64,000 nucleotides of DNA from Sinomonas atrocyanea (GCF_030811715.1 NZ_JAUSRH010000013.1:62001-126000); one strand, 5' to 3'; counted from the stretch's first letter, positions 10,528-19,286 are shown. The notes: generated by a model from the letters alone, not told the origin. A program made the numbers and translations.

Positions 10528-10615
10528 CACGGTAGCCCGGTCCGCTGCGTCAAGCACCCGGCCGGCCGACCGGGCCACCACTTCGTTCAAGAACTCGTAG
10601 AACACTGGGGGCTCC

Positions 10616-11197
10616 ATGGAAGCATCGTCGCTTCGGCAGACCACGGGGAGCAGGCTCCTCGGCAAGGGCGGCATCGCCGCACTCGTGCTGGGCCTGCTGC
10701 TCGCACTCACCACCACCGGCATCGCGCCGCAGACCGCCTCGGCCGGCGGCTACAGCGCGATCGACGCCAAGTACCAGGCCGTGGGCGGCTCCCGCCTGCT
10801 CGGCGCCGCGCGGGGCCCCGAGGTCCGCACCAGCACGGGCGCGCACCGCGACTACGCCCGCGGCGCCATCTACTGGTCCTCGAGGACCGGGGCGCACCCG
10901 AACGCGGGCGCCATCCGCGCCGCCTACGCCTCGAAGGGCTGGGAGCTCGGCTACCTCGGCTACCCGACCACGGACGAGTACAACTACCAGGGCGGCCGGG
11001 CGCAGAACTTCCAGAACGGCTACATCACCTGGTCCACCCGCGGCGGCACCGCCGTGGTGGTCAACGGGCGCGTCATCCCCGGCGCCTTCTGCGCGAACAG
11101 CCAGGTCTGGATGAAGGGCCTGGCCTCGAACGGCCGCTGGTACACCTGCGGCAGCAAGGGCCGCGACGCCAACGGCCACTACCACTGGAACAGCTGA
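10616..11197 (+). CDS. secreted LGFP-repeat protein
   Basis: A 193-residue exported protein: a 43-residue N-terminus with a long hydrophobic stretch (IAALVLGLLLALTTTGIA) and an ASA/GG cleavage site, then two LGFP repeats. One is a degenerate LLGAARGPE copy near 60 and the other a good YLGYPTTDEYNY copy near 118. The C-terminus (residues 155-193) has two cysteines and ends DANGHYHWNS. LGFP repeats are known from actinobacterial cell-wall proteins and are thought to bind the envelope. A 21-bp inverted repeat terminator follows. Confidence 0.85.
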   Translation: MEASSLRQTTGSRLLGKGGIAALVLGLLLALTTTGIAPQTASAGGYSAIDAKYQAVGGSRLLGAARGPEVRTSTGAHRDYARGAIYWSSRTGAHPNAGAIRAAYASKGWELGYLGYPTTDEYNYQGGRAQNFQNGYITWSTRGGTAVVVNGRVIPGAFCANSQVWMKGLASNGRWYTCGSKGRDANGHYHWNS

Positions 11198-11236
11198 CCT
11201 GAAGCCCGGCACGCCCCTCGAAACAGGGGTACGCCA

Positions 11237-11281
11237 GCGACGAACGGGGTCCGCGAACGCTTCGCGGGCCCCGTTCGTCGC
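11237..11281 (+). terminator. strong terminator hairpin
   Basis: Perfect 21-bp arms (11237-11257 and 11261-11281) with loop CGC, 40 bases after the LGFP gene stop. There is no T tail, as is common in high-GC actinobacteria. Confidence 0.8.
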
Positions 11282-11296
11282 GCAATGATGGGGTGC

Positions 11297-11680
11297 ATGA
11301 CCGAGCCAGAGCCGGAAATGCCCGAGATGCCCAAGGTCTTCCAGATCTCCCTGCCCGAGGAGAACATCGAGGGCCGCTTCGCCGACTTCGCCAACCTCTG
11401 GCACACGCCCAACGTGTTCGTGCTGGACTTCGTGGCCCTCACCCAGCCCCCGCAGGTGGGCGAGACCGAGGACGGCGACCACGCCGAGGTGATCCCCGGC
11501 CGCGTGGTGAGCCGCATCCGCATCCCCCCGGAGCAGGTGTTCGAGCTCGCCGCGGCCCTCACGCGCCAGCTCGGCGTCTGGGAGCACGAGACCGGCCGCA
11601 AGCCCCCGGCCAAGCCCCTCTACGACTCCCAGGGACGCCAGATCCGCATCGACGACGAGGGCGTGGAAGGCCCCGAATGA
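11297..11680 (+). CDS. DUF3467-family small protein
   Basis: A 127-residue soluble acidic protein. The core PKVFQISLPEENIEGRFADFANLWHT and the IRIPPEQVFELAAALTRQL helix match the DUF3467 family, which is short, cytoplasmic and without assigned function. ATG 11297 fits the MTEPEPEM start; ATG 11285 in frame is possible. Its stop overlaps the next start (ATGA), so it is coupled to the SGNH lipoprotein gene. Confidence 0.75.
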   Translation: MTEPEPEMPEMPKVFQISLPEENIEGRFADFANLWHTPNVFVLDFVALTQPPQVGETEDGDHAEVIPGRVVSRIRIPPEQVFELAAALTRQLGVWEHETGRKPPAKPLYDSQGRQIRIDDEGVEGPE

Positions 11681-12378
11681 GGCCCGCCCTCGCGCGGTCC
11701 CTCGCGGCGCTGCCCGCCCTCCTGCTGCTCGCCGCCTGCTCGGCGCTGGGGACGCACGACGCCGGCCCCTCGCCGCACGCTGCCGCCTCCCCCGGGGCTG
11801 CGGCCCCCGGCGGGGACGCGGCGCAGGCGGTGCCCGCGGCGCAGACCGTGGTGAGCGTCCTGGGCGACTCCCACTCGGGCGTCCCCTACTCCTGGTACCG
11901 GCTCTCCGTGGCCGACTCCCTCGTGCCCGGGGCCTCCCCCGGCGTGCTCTCCTCCCACGCCGGGCGGACGTCCGCGGAGCTGCGCCCGTGGGTCCGCGAG
12001 GCCACCGCCCGCGGCGGCGTGGTGCTCGTCCAGGCCGGCACCAACGACATCCTGCGCGACGGCGCCCCGCCCGCCGCGGCCGCGGCCGGGGTGGAGCTCC
12101 TGGTCCGGGACGTGCTGGCCCGGCACGTGCGGGCCATGCTGGTCTCGGTGCCGCCCTCCGCCGCCCACGGCGCCTCGACCCTGCAGCTGAACGCGATCCT
12201 GCGCGCGTGGGCCGCCGCGCACGGGGTGCCGTGGCTCGACGTCACGAGCGCCGTCACGGCCCCGGACGGGACGTGGCTGCCGGGCCTCTCGAGCGACGGC
12301 GTGCACGCCAATGAGGCCGGCGGCGCGCTCATGGCCCTCGCCGTGCGGGACCAGCTCCCGGGCCTGCTCGGGAAGTAG
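11677..12378 (+). CDS. SGNH/GDSL-type hydrolase lipoprotein
   Basis: A 233-residue lipoprotein: signal peptide ending in the lipobox LLAAC (Cys at about residue 18), a low-complexity Ala/Pro/Gly linker, then an SGNH hydrolase domain. Block I is VLGDSHS, block III is GTND and block V is DGVHANE with the catalytic Asp and His. Such enzymes are esterases or acetyl-hydrolases acting outside the membrane, for example on wall or polysaccharide acetyl groups. Translation is coupled to the DUF3467 gene by a 4-base overlap. Confidence 0.83.
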   Translation: MRPALARSLAALPALLLLAACSALGTHDAGPSPHAAASPGAAAPGGDAAQAVPAAQTVVSVLGDSHSGVPYSWYRLSVADSLVPGASPGVLSSHAGRTSAELRPWVREATARGGVVLVQAGTNDILRDGAPPAAAAAGVELLVRDVLARHVRAMLVSVPPSAAHGASTLQLNAILRAWAAAHGVPWLDVTSAVTAPDGTWLPGLSSDGVHANEAGGALMALAVRDQLPGLLGK

Positions 12379-12405
12379 GGGCTTCTTGGGTAGGATCTGC
12401 TGTCC

Positions 12406-13095
12406 GTGGGCACTTCACGCGGGCGGGGCCGGGCACCGGCAGCGGTGCTGCTCGCAGCCATGGCAGCAGTCCTCGGCGTGTTCCCGGCGGCGCCGGCCGC
12501 CGTGGCCTCGCCGGCGCCGAGTGCGCTGAGCAGGCAGATGGCCGTGCCCGCCGGCTGTCCGGGCCTGCTCACCCTCTTCTGCCCGCCCAGCCGCCCCTCC
12601 CCGTCGCCGAGCCCGTCCACCGCTCCTCAGCCCGCAACCGGGCCGACGCCGGCGCCGAGCACGGCCCCTGTCGGCGGGACGGCCCCGAACCCGGTGCCCC
12701 CGCAGCCGGCGCCGGCGCCGGCAGCACCCGCGGCCCCCGCCCCCGGGCCCCCCGCGCCCAGTGGGCCCGCGTCTGCGGCTCCCGCACCCGGGCCGTCAGA
12801 TCGGCCGCCCCAGCCCGGGGCGGCCGCCCCGGCATCGCCGGCGGCAGCACCGTCGTCGTCCGCGCCGTCCGTGAGCCCGAGCACCGCGGCCTCTCCCGAG
12901 TCCGCGGTGTCCCCCGTGGCGGCGCTGCGGGCCGGCGGCGGTGCGGCGGCACCGTCCGACGGCGGCCCGGCGTCCGCGGGGCCGTACCTGCTCCTCGGCT
13001 TCGGGCTGGTCCTCACCTCCGCCTCGGCGTTCGGGCTCGCGCGCAACGCGCGGACCCGTGCGGCCCTGCGGGAGCGCGAGGGCCCGGAGTCCTAG
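12406..13095 (+). CDS. Pro/Ala/Ser-rich secreted, membrane-anchored protein
   Basis: A 229-residue protein starting at GTG 12406, with a signal peptide (AAVLLAAMAAVLGVFPAAPAAVA). A short segment containing two cysteines (GCPGLLTLFCPP) follows, then about 120 residues of Pro/Ala/Ser/Gly low complexity. It ends in a membrane helix (LLLGFGLVLTSASAFGLA) and a basic tail. The layout resembles an LPXTG-less wall-spanning stalk anchored in the membrane. No domain is recognised. It converges on the TIGR03943 gene. Confidence 0.6.
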   Translation: MGTSRGRGRAPAAVLLAAMAAVLGVFPAAPAAVASPAPSALSRQMAVPAGCPGLLTLFCPPSRPSPSPSPSTAPQPATGPTPAPSTAPVGGTAPNPVPPQPAPAPAAPAAPAPGPPAPSGPASAAPAPGPSDRPPQPGAAAPASPAAAPSSSAPSVSPSTAASPESAVSPVAALRAGGGAAAPSDGGPASAGPYLLLGFGLVLTSASAFGLARNARTRAALREREGPES

Positions 13096-13128
13096 CGGCC
13101 CCTCTCCCCCACGGGCCAGGCCGTCCGG

Positions 13129-13911
13129 TCACCGCGTCAGGTACGGCTGCGGGGGCTGGGCGGTGTTGGTGATCTGGTCGGCCGTGATGACCGTGGAGGC
13201 GCCCTTGGTCGGGTGCGGGCTCTCGTAGAACGTCCCGGTGGCGGTGACCCAGGCGTCGGCGCTGTACTGCTTCTGCCAGCCCGGCAGGTAGACGGGGACG
13301 CCCACCGGCTGCGCGTCCACGGCGCAGCAGGTGATCACGAAGCGGGTGATGAAGAAGACGTTGGCGGGGTCGGTGCGGTCCGGGGTGACGAAGCCGATCA
13401 GAGTGGCACTCTTGCCGACGAGGTGGCCGTCCGTGTCGTAGCGCAGCAGGGAGGCCCAGTCCCGCACCGTGTACGCGGCGGGATCCTGGCCTTCCAGAGT
13501 GCTGGTCTGCGCGCGGCTGAGGGTGCCGGAGACGTTCAGGCTGCGCTGGCTGGCGGTGGCAGAGGTCAGCGTCCTCGGCGGCAGGATCAGCAGCCCGACC
13601 ACGGCCGCCGCGACCACCAGGAGACTGCCGGCGGCCCGGAGACGCCCCACCGCCTCCCCGGCGCCCGGTGACGGCGCCCCCTCGCGACGCCCGCGTCCCT
13701 CCCGTCCCGCTGCCCGGGGCGCGGCTGCGGGCACGAGCGCGAAGGCCGCCACCGCCAGCAGGCCGCCGAGCACGGCCATGACGGTGGCGAACGGGGCGTA
13801 GCCGGGGTTGATATACAGGCCCAGACGCCCGGTGGCCGAGAGCCACAGGGTGGCAGCGACGGCGGTGAGGCTGAGCATGACGCCGGCCCTGCCGGCGAAT
13901 CCCCTAAGCAT
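13129..13911 (-). CDS. TIGR03943-family membrane protein (permease partner)
   Basis: A 260-residue protein with two pairs of N-terminal membrane helices (about 10-70 and 95-120) and a C-terminal extracytoplasmic domain. That domain contains GFVTPDRTDPANVFFITRF followed by VITCCAVDAQPVGVPV, the signature of the YcgQ/TIGR03943 family. These proteins are encoded beside YraQ/DUF318 permeases, as here. ATG 13911 is preceded by AGGAGCT overlapping the permease stop, giving tight coupling. A metal-related export role is inferred from the partner and is unproven. Confidence 0.82.
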   Translation of the reverse strand: MLRGFAGRAGVMLSLTAVAATLWLSATGRLGLYINPGYAPFATVMAVLGGLLAVAAFALVPAAAPRAAGREGRGRREGAPSPGAGEAVGRLRAAGSLLVVAAAVVGLLILPPRTLTSATASQRSLNVSGTLSRAQTSTLEGQDPAAYTVRDWASLLRYDTDGHLVGKSATLIGFVTPDRTDPANVFFITRFVITCCAVDAQPVGVPVYLPGWQKQYSADAWVTATGTFYESPHPTKGASTVITADQITNTAQPPQPYLTR

Positions 13912-13919
13912 CCGAGCTC

Positions 13920-15014
13920 CTAGGCCGCAAGGTTGACCGCCCACCCGAGGACGGCGGCGCACGCGCCGATGAGGAGGGTCAGGACCGCCAGCGTCTTCGC
14001 GGTGAAGGTGGTCCGCAGCAGGGCGATCATCTTCACATCGATCATCGGGCCGAAGACCAGGAATGAGGCGATCGCGCCGGGCAGGAACGTGCTGCCGAAG
14101 GAGAGGATGAAGAAGGCATCCACGTTCGAGCACAGGGCCACGATGAAGGCCAGCGCCATCAGCGCCAGCACCGACCAGATCACGTCGCCGCCGAGGGCGA
14201 CGAGCGCGTCGCGGGAGACGACGACCTGGATGAGGCCGGCGAGGGCCGCGCCGATGACCAGGGCCGGCAGCATGGCGTTGGTCTCATGGGCGAAGAGCTC
14301 CAGGCTGCGCCGGACCCTGCCCTGCGCCCCGTGGCCGTGATCGTGGCCGTGTCCATGTCCGTCTGCGGCGCAGACCGCCTGGAATCCGGGGGTGAGCAGT
14401 TCCTCGGGCCGGGGATGGCGGGCGTAGATCCAACCGACCAGATTGGCGATCAGGAACCCGCCCGCCACGCGTGCGGCGAGGACGGGGCTGTCCCAGCCGA
14501 AGGCCTGCTGGGTGGTGATGATGGTGATCGGGTTCAGGATCGGGGCGGCGAAGAGGAAGGTCATCGCCTCGGCAACCGTGAGCCCGTTGGAGATCAGGCC
14601 CCTCGCGAGCGGGACGTTGCCGCACTCGCACACCGGCATCAGGATCCCCAGGAAGGACAGCGCCAGGCGCCGCAGGACCGGCCGGGCCGGCAGCCGCCGA
14701 AGCAGCAGACCCTGCGGGAGCCAGACCTGCACGATGATCGAGATCAGGATGCCCAGGAAGACGAACGGCAGCGACTCGATCACCACGCTGATCGCGAGGG
14801 TGAAGAAGTCCCGGGCCGCGCCCTCGATCCCCGCAGTGGCGGACGGGACGAACGCACGGAAGATCAGCACGGGCACCAGGACGATGGCCGCCAGGACCAG
14901 GAAGACCGCAGTGCGGGCGATCGCCTCCGCACGGCGCACCTGCTCGGGAGGCGGCTCGGACGGCCTACCCAACGGCGGTGCGAGGCTGTCCGGGTCTGGT
15001 TCCGGCTGCGACAT
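13920..15014 (-). CDS. YraQ/ArsP-type (DUF318) permease with His-rich loop
   Basis: A 364-residue membrane protein with about 8 helices. The family hallmark PVCECGNVPLARG is near residues 127-139 and is repeated pseudo-symmetrically later as ALCSNVDAFFILSFG. Between the halves (about 217-227) sits the run GHGHGHDHGHG, a likely metal-binding loop. ArsP members of this family export organoarsenicals; the wider family is poorly characterised. It forms a two-gene unit with the TIGR03943 protein and is divergent from the MFS gene at 15159. Confidence 0.85.
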   Translation of the reverse strand: MSQPEPDPDSLAPPLGRPSEPPPEQVRRAEAIARTAVFLVLAAIVLVPVLIFRAFVPSATAGIEGAARDFFTLAISVVIESLPFVFLGILISIIVQVWLPQGLLLRRLPARPVLRRLALSFLGILMPVCECGNVPLARGLISNGLTVAEAMTFLFAAPILNPITIITTQQAFGWDSPVLAARVAGGFLIANLVGWIYARHPRPEELLTPGFQAVCAADGHGHGHDHGHGAQGRVRRSLELFAHETNAMLPALVIGAALAGLIQVVVSRDALVALGGDVIWSVLALMALAFIVALCSNVDAFFILSFGSTFLPGAIASFLVFGPMIDVKMIALLRTTFTAKTLAVLTLLIGACAAVLGWAVNLAA

Positions 15015-15158
15015 GGGGAGAGGCTACGACCGGGCCCGTGGGGCGACAAGGGGCGGGAGTCCGTCTGCCGGGGGCGCGGTGCAGTGCGCGTAATGCACGG
15101 CGCTTGGGATGATGGGACCAGAACTCCCCACTTCGGTCCGCACGGAAGGACGCACGGA

Positions 15159-16718
15159 ATGACTCCGGCTCACGAGACCCGCCCCAAGGAGGTCCGGCCC
15201 TGGCCGGCCCTGTGGGCGCTGGTCATCGGCTTCTTCATGATCCTCATCGACACGACCATCGTCTCGGTGGCCAACCCCTCGATCCAGGCCGGGCTCTCGA
15301 CGACCACGGACAACGTCATCTGGGTCACGAGCGCCTACCTGCTCACCTACGCGGTGCCGCTGCTCGTGACGGGGCGGCTCGGCGACCGGTTCGGGCCCAA
15401 GAACATCTACCTGATCGGCCTCGTGGTCTTCACCCTGGCCTCACTGTGGTGCGGCCTGTCTGACCTCCTGCCGGGCAGCGGCATCGCGAACCTGATCGTC
15501 GCCCGCGCGGTGCAGGGCCTCGGCGCGGCGCTCATGACCCCGCAGACGATGGCCGTCATCACCCGCACCTTCGCGCCGGAGAAGCGCGGGGGCGCCATGG
15601 CCCTGTGGGGCGCGACGGCGGGCTTCGCCACCCTCGTCGGCCCGGTCCTGGGCGGTCTGCTCGTCGACACCCTCGGGTGGGAGTGGATCTTCTTCATCAA
15701 TGTCCCCGTCGGGGTCGTGGCGTTCGTGATGGCGGCCGCCCTGGTGCCCCGGCTCGAGACGCACAGCCACACCTTCGACTGGCTCGGGATGCTCCTCTCG
15801 GCCGCCGGCATGTTCTTCCTCGTCTTCGGCCTGCAGGAGTCGAACACCTACGACTGGAACGGCTGGGTGTGGGCCTCCGTCGCCGCCGGAGTCGGCTTCC
15901 TCGTCCTGTTCGTGGTCTGGCAGGCCGTGAACAAGAAGGAGCCGCTGCTTCCGCTCGGGCTGTTCAAGGACAGGAACTTCTCCCTGGCGAACGCGGCGAT
16001 CTCCGCCGTGGGCTTCTCGATCACGGCGATGTTCATCCCGGTCGTCTACTTCTTCCAGGCCGTGCGCGGGATGACGCCGCTCGAATCGGCGCTGATGGGG
16101 ACGCCATCGGCAGTCATGACGATGGTGCTCGCCCCGATTGCCGGCCGCCTCACCGACCGGGTGCACCCCCGCTACCTCGTGGTGCCCGGCGCGGCCCTGG
16201 TCGGTGCCGGGATGTGGCTCTACTCGGCGATGCTCTCCCCCACCATTGCATGGGGCCTGCTGCTCATCCCCTCCTTCGTGATGGGCCTCGGCAGCGCGTT
16301 CATGTGGGGCCCCACGGCGACCACCGCGAACCGGAACCTGCCCCTGCGCGCCGCGGGCGCCGGCTCGGGCGTGTTCAACACGACCCGGCAGGTCGGCGCT
16401 GTGATCGGCTCGGCAGCCCTCGCGGCACTCATGACCAGCCGCATCACCGCCGAGATCAAGGCAGTCCTCCCGCCGGGGAGCAAAGCCGGAGGCGGGCAGC
16501 TCGGCAGCTCGAACTCCACCGTGCTACCCGCGTTCCTCCACGACGCCTTCACCCACGCCATGAGCCAGACGCTGATCCTGCCCGCGTCCGTGGTCCTGGT
16601 CGCCGCAGTGTGCGCGCTCTTCTTCGCCACCCCGCACCACCTGCGCGCCCAGAAGGAGGAGTCCGCCGAGGCAGTGGATGGCCGGCGCGCCGAACGCGGC
16701 TCCTCGGTCAGCGGCTGA
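15159..16718 (+). CDS. DHA2-family (EmrB/QacA) MFS drug exporter
   Basis: A 519-residue protein with 14 predicted membrane helices. Motif A is GRLGDRFGPKNIYLIG, motif C-like GPVLGGLLVDTLGWEWIFFINVPVG lies near residue 170, and DTTIVSVANPSIQ sits in helix 1 (motif D1). These place it with proton-driven multidrug antiporters. ATG 15159 has AAGGA about 11 bases upstream; longer in-frame readings upstream are not credible. It is divergent from the YraQ permease. A 12-bp stem with TTTGT follows at 16828. Confidence 0.9.
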   Translation: MTPAHETRPKEVRPWPALWALVIGFFMILIDTTIVSVANPSIQAGLSTTTDNVIWVTSAYLLTYAVPLLVTGRLGDRFGPKNIYLIGLVVFTLASLWCGLSDLLPGSGIANLIVARAVQGLGAALMTPQTMAVITRTFAPEKRGGAMALWGATAGFATLVGPVLGGLLVDTLGWEWIFFINVPVGVVAFVMAAALVPRLETHSHTFDWLGMLLSAAGMFFLVFGLQESNTYDWNGWVWASVAAGVGFLVLFVVWQAVNKKEPLLPLGLFKDRNFSLANAAISAVGFSITAMFIPVVYFFQAVRGMTPLESALMGTPSAVMTMVLAPIAGRLTDRVHPRYLVVPGAALVGAGMWLYSAMLSPTIAWGLLLIPSFVMGLGSAFMWGPTATTANRNLPLRAAGAGSGVFNTTRQVGAVIGSAALAALMTSRITAEIKAVLPPGSKAGGGQLGSSNSTVLPAFLHDAFTHAMSQTLILPASVVLVAAVCALFFATPHHLRAQKEESAEAVDGRRAERGSSVSG

Positions 16719-16790
16719 ACGGGGCACTCCCCCGGGGCTCTGCGAACTACTCCAATGTCCACTGCTGACCGCCCGCGGACCTCGTCTTCG

Positions 16791-16870
16791 GAGCTGACAC
16801 TCAGGCAACCGTCCTAGACTCTCCAGTGCAGTGCCCCGGCCACCCCCCATGGTCCGGGGCACTGCTTTGT
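16791..16870 (+). repeat. 80-bp repeat, copy A, with terminator hairpin
   Basis: This element recurs at 18031-18109 in the same orientation at roughly 85-90% identity. The left half carries CTCAGGCAACCG. The right half is a perfect 12-bp stem (16828-16839 with 16854-16865) followed by TTTGT, a classical intrinsic terminator for the MFS gene. Conservation extends about 37 bases upstream of the hairpin, more than a terminator alone needs. Confidence 0.8.
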
Positions 16871-17427
16871 CCCCGGACACCGGCCCTGTCATCGAGGGCG
16901 TGCAATCCAGAAGACTCAAGAATATGTGAATCAAGGGTCTAAAGCCCTCTGAACCGAGACGCCACCCTTTGTAAATCAGCTTGGTCCCGTCACCTTACCG
17001 ACAAGAAAACTCCGACCTTGTCCGGGGACCCATAAGGGCTGGCATTATGCCCTTGACCGGGCCTGCAACCCGGTGGTGCAATCATATCTGCCGGACCCGC
17101 GCACCTCACTTTTTATTCTCGCCCTAACGTACCAGTCGAGATCTCCGGCGTATCCCACAAAAACTTCCCCGGGAGCTTTCCCTCAAAAGGGTGTCATTTC
17201 ATGCGCACGACCCGCCCACGGTGATGCGCAGGGATCTGGAATGCCTCATGGAAACAGCTCGCAGTCCAGCGATGATCTCCCCATCGACGGCACTTACTTG
17301 CGACGACACTTTCTTCGCAGGTGGTGCGGGACGACCTCGAGATTCGCATACCGGAGCCCATGACTCCTTGAGTACTCAATCCAGAATCGATCAAACGCAT
17401 TGGCCCACAACAACTGAGGAGGTTGTC
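16871..17427. other. long intergenic region before secreted-protein gene
   Basis: About 557 bases between repeat A and the next gene, less GC-rich than the surroundings (stretches such as 17101-17130 and 16911-16960). No convincing ORF, RNA gene or transposase remnant is seen. Candidate promoter elements exist, such as TTGACC near 17053, but none could be confirmed. Confidence 0.4.
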
Positions 17428-17988
17428 ATGGCAAACATGATCGAACAATCCGCCCAGGACACGAGGGCGCACCCCGCTTTGGCAGAGCGGCGCGGACGGC
17501 CGAGAGCCCGAGCGTCTCGGCTTTCCAGACTCCTTCGGGAAATCGGTATCACCTTTGGGCTGATTGCCCTGGTCGCTACCGGAGTAGAGGTTGCTACCGC
17601 CACCCCGGCGGAGGCCGCGGCGTTCACTTACTCGGTCTATGCACCGCATAAGGTCAGCTCGACCACTGCCGAGGGTTGGGCCTACCTCAGCCACGACTGC
17701 CGTGGCACCTACGGATGCGCGAACTACATGAAGATCGAGGAGCGCGAGTGGTGGGGTTGGTCCAACCGAGGCGGAGGCTGGGTCTACCACAACGGGTGGA
17801 ACACCGCTCGAGGGAGCCTTACTCGCGGCTGCGCCTATTACCGCACGACGGTCGACAGCTACAACGACCTCGCAGGGAGGCACCACAGCGGCACGAACCT
17901 CGGCCCGGTCGGCCACACCCGGAACGGAACCACGATCTACCGCTACAGGACGACCTGGTCCTCGGGTACGACGAGGCTATGCCGGTAG
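17428..17988 (+). CDS. small secreted cysteine-containing protein, unknown family
   Basis: A 186-residue precursor beginning 9 bases after a consensus AGGAGG. The N-terminus is long and Arg-rich (RRGRPRARASRLSRLLRE), then comes a hydrophobic stretch (ITFGLIALVATGVEVATA) and a PAEAAA cleavage region near residue 64. The mature part of about 120 residues is rich in Tyr, Trp, Gly and Thr. It contains four cysteines (SHDCRGTYGC, RGCAYY, TRLC), consistent with two disulfides. No family is recognised; a secreted antimicrobial or surface factor is possible but speculative. Two copies of an 80-bp repeat bracket it. Confidence 0.7.
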   Translation: MANMIEQSAQDTRAHPALAERRGRPRARASRLSRLLREIGITFGLIALVATGVEVATATPAEAAAFTYSVYAPHKVSSTTAEGWAYLSHDCRGTYGCANYMKIEEREWWGWSNRGGGWVYHNGWNTARGSLTRGCAYYRTTVDSYNDLAGRHHSGTNLGPVGHTRNGTTIYRYRTTWSSGTTRLCR

Positions 17989-18030
17989 GCAGACGGTAGA
18001 CCCACCGTCATTGGCCCTGGGCCAGGCATA

Positions 18031-18109
18031 GAGCTGACGCTCAGGCAACCGCCCTTGGCACTCCAGCGCAGTACCCCGGCTACCCCCATGGTCCGGGGCA
18101 CTGCTTTGT
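18031..18109 (+). repeat. 80-bp repeat, copy B, with terminator hairpin
   Basis: Second copy of the element at 16791-16870, starting GAGCTGACGCTCAGG and ending CACTGCTTTGT. The hairpin (18068-18079 with 18093-18104) has one mismatch and is followed by TTTGT. It begins 42 bases after the stop of the secreted-protein gene and can serve as its terminator. Confidence 0.78.
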
Positions 18110-18135
18110 GCAGATCGACCGTTTAGCCTTGTCGC

Positions 18136-18627
18136 GTGGAGACACAGATATGTGCATCGTGCGGGCGGCCGGTGGATGAGCATGATCGCCACGTCCGCTT
18201 CCAATGGCCAGACCCTGTGCTGCAACAGCGGGGGCCGGAAGGCGACTTTCAAGCGTGGATGACGGGGCCGACGGCGAACGAATCCGTGATGATGCAGGTC
18301 AACGGGGTCGGAGCATTCGTCCGTGCGCTTCTGCCGGTACGGCTCTCCGGAGGCTACTCGGTGACCTTCGGGGTGTGGGTCGCCGTCGATCCCTCTGAAT
18401 TGCAGCGCGTCTTCGAGGTCTGGTGGAAGCCCGAATACGCCCAGCTGCACCTGCACGGCTACCTGGCGAACGAACTGACGCCGTGGGGCTTGCTGCGGGC
18501 CCCCGTCACCCTCGGAGTGCGCGACCCGAGCCAGACGCCGTACTGCCTCTCCAGCGACAACCCCGGACTGAACGCCCTCCTGACCGAGGAATGGGGGCAC
18601 GAGGAAGTGCTCGATGCATTGCCCTGA
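18136..18627 (+). CDS. DUF2199-family protein
   Basis: A 163-residue soluble protein starting at GTG 18136. The N-terminal zinc-knuckle-like CASCGRPVDEHD is followed by a region with VRALLPVRLSGGYSVTFGVWVAVDP, typical of DUF2199 proteins, whose function is unknown. No clear Shine-Dalgarno is visible, but the frame starts only 26 bases after repeat B. It converges on the DUF4177 gene. Confidence 0.68.
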   Translation: METQICASCGRPVDEHDRHVRFQWPDPVLQQRGPEGDFQAWMTGPTANESVMMQVNGVGAFVRALLPVRLSGGYSVTFGVWVAVDPSELQRVFEVWWKPEYAQLHLHGYLANELTPWGLLRAPVTLGVRDPSQTPYCLSSDNPGLNALLTEEWGHEEVLDALP

Positions 18628-18656
18628 CAGCCGCTCGGCGGTTTGCACAGGACAGG

Positions 18657-18863
18657 CTAGGCGATGCTCTCGAACACCATCGTCGCCTGAATGCGGTCGC
18701 CGCCGCCGAAGCCCTTGCTGCCGCTGCTCGCGGTCGTGATGGTGTGGAGCCGGTACCCCTTCGCGGCCTGGTTGTTGATGACCTTCTCGAGCTCGGTCAG
18801 GTTCCCCGACCCGGTCCCCCAGAGCTTCTCCTTGAGGATCACCTGCAAGACGACATACTGCAT
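18657..18863 (-). CDS. DUF4177-family small protein
   Basis: A 68-residue protein: MQYVVLQVILKEKLWG, then LTELEKVINNQAAKGYRLHTI and a C-terminal strand ending ATMVFES. This is the compact DUF4177 fold, a small cytoplasmic alpha/beta protein of unknown role. A GGAAGGGGA site lies upstream of ATG 18863. Confidence 0.75.
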   Translation of the reverse strand: MQYVVLQVILKEKLWGTGSGNLTELEKVINNQAAKGYRLHTITTASSGSKGFGGGDRIQATMVFESIA

Positions 18864-18971
18864 GACACGGTCCCCTTCCGCTGCTTGCCAGTCGCCGCCA
18901 TTCTATGTTGAGCGCGCCCACGAAGGATCGACCGCCACGACATCAGCTGTGCGGCGCTCTATGGTCTGTTC

Positions 18972-19286
18972 ATGGAGTACGACGACGGACTCGTGGCCTG
19001 TACGGACGATGCGCTGATCATCCGTCGGTACTACTTCCCTATGGCGACCAGTAAGCGGGTGCCGTATTCGGACATCCGCTCCGTGCAGCGATGCGCAGCT
19101 GGGAAAGGACGGATCTGGGGCAGCGGAGACCTCATCCACTGGCGCAACCTCGACGTGCGACGCCCGCAGAAGGACACGGGCCTGATGATCGATACCGGCC
19201 ACCGCGTCAAGCCGGTCATCACTCCCGACAATCCCGATGAAGTCATCAAGGTGCTCAGCAGTCACGGCGTCGGCCCGATCACCTGA
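18972..19286 (+). CDS. PH-domain-like small protein
   Basis: A 104-residue soluble protein resembling bacterial PH/DUF1648-adjacent domains. Residues 5-45 (LVACTDDALIIRRYYFPM then RVPYSDIRSVQR) form the typical strand pattern. A tryptophan-containing middle (WGSGDLIHWRNLD) and a C-terminal helix DEVIKVLSSHG complete it. Function unknown. It is monocistronic and divergent from the DUF4177 gene. Confidence 0.6.
   Translation: MEYDDGLVACTDDALIIRRYYFPMATSKRVPYSDIRSVQRCAAGKGRIWGSGDLIHWRNLDVRRPQKDTGLMIDTGHRVKPVITPDNPDEVIKVLSSHGVGPIT

Noticed and set aside
16791-18109. 80-bp repeats as terminal inverted repeats of an insertion sequence
   Set aside because: The copies are in direct orientation, lie at gene ends and have no transposase between them.
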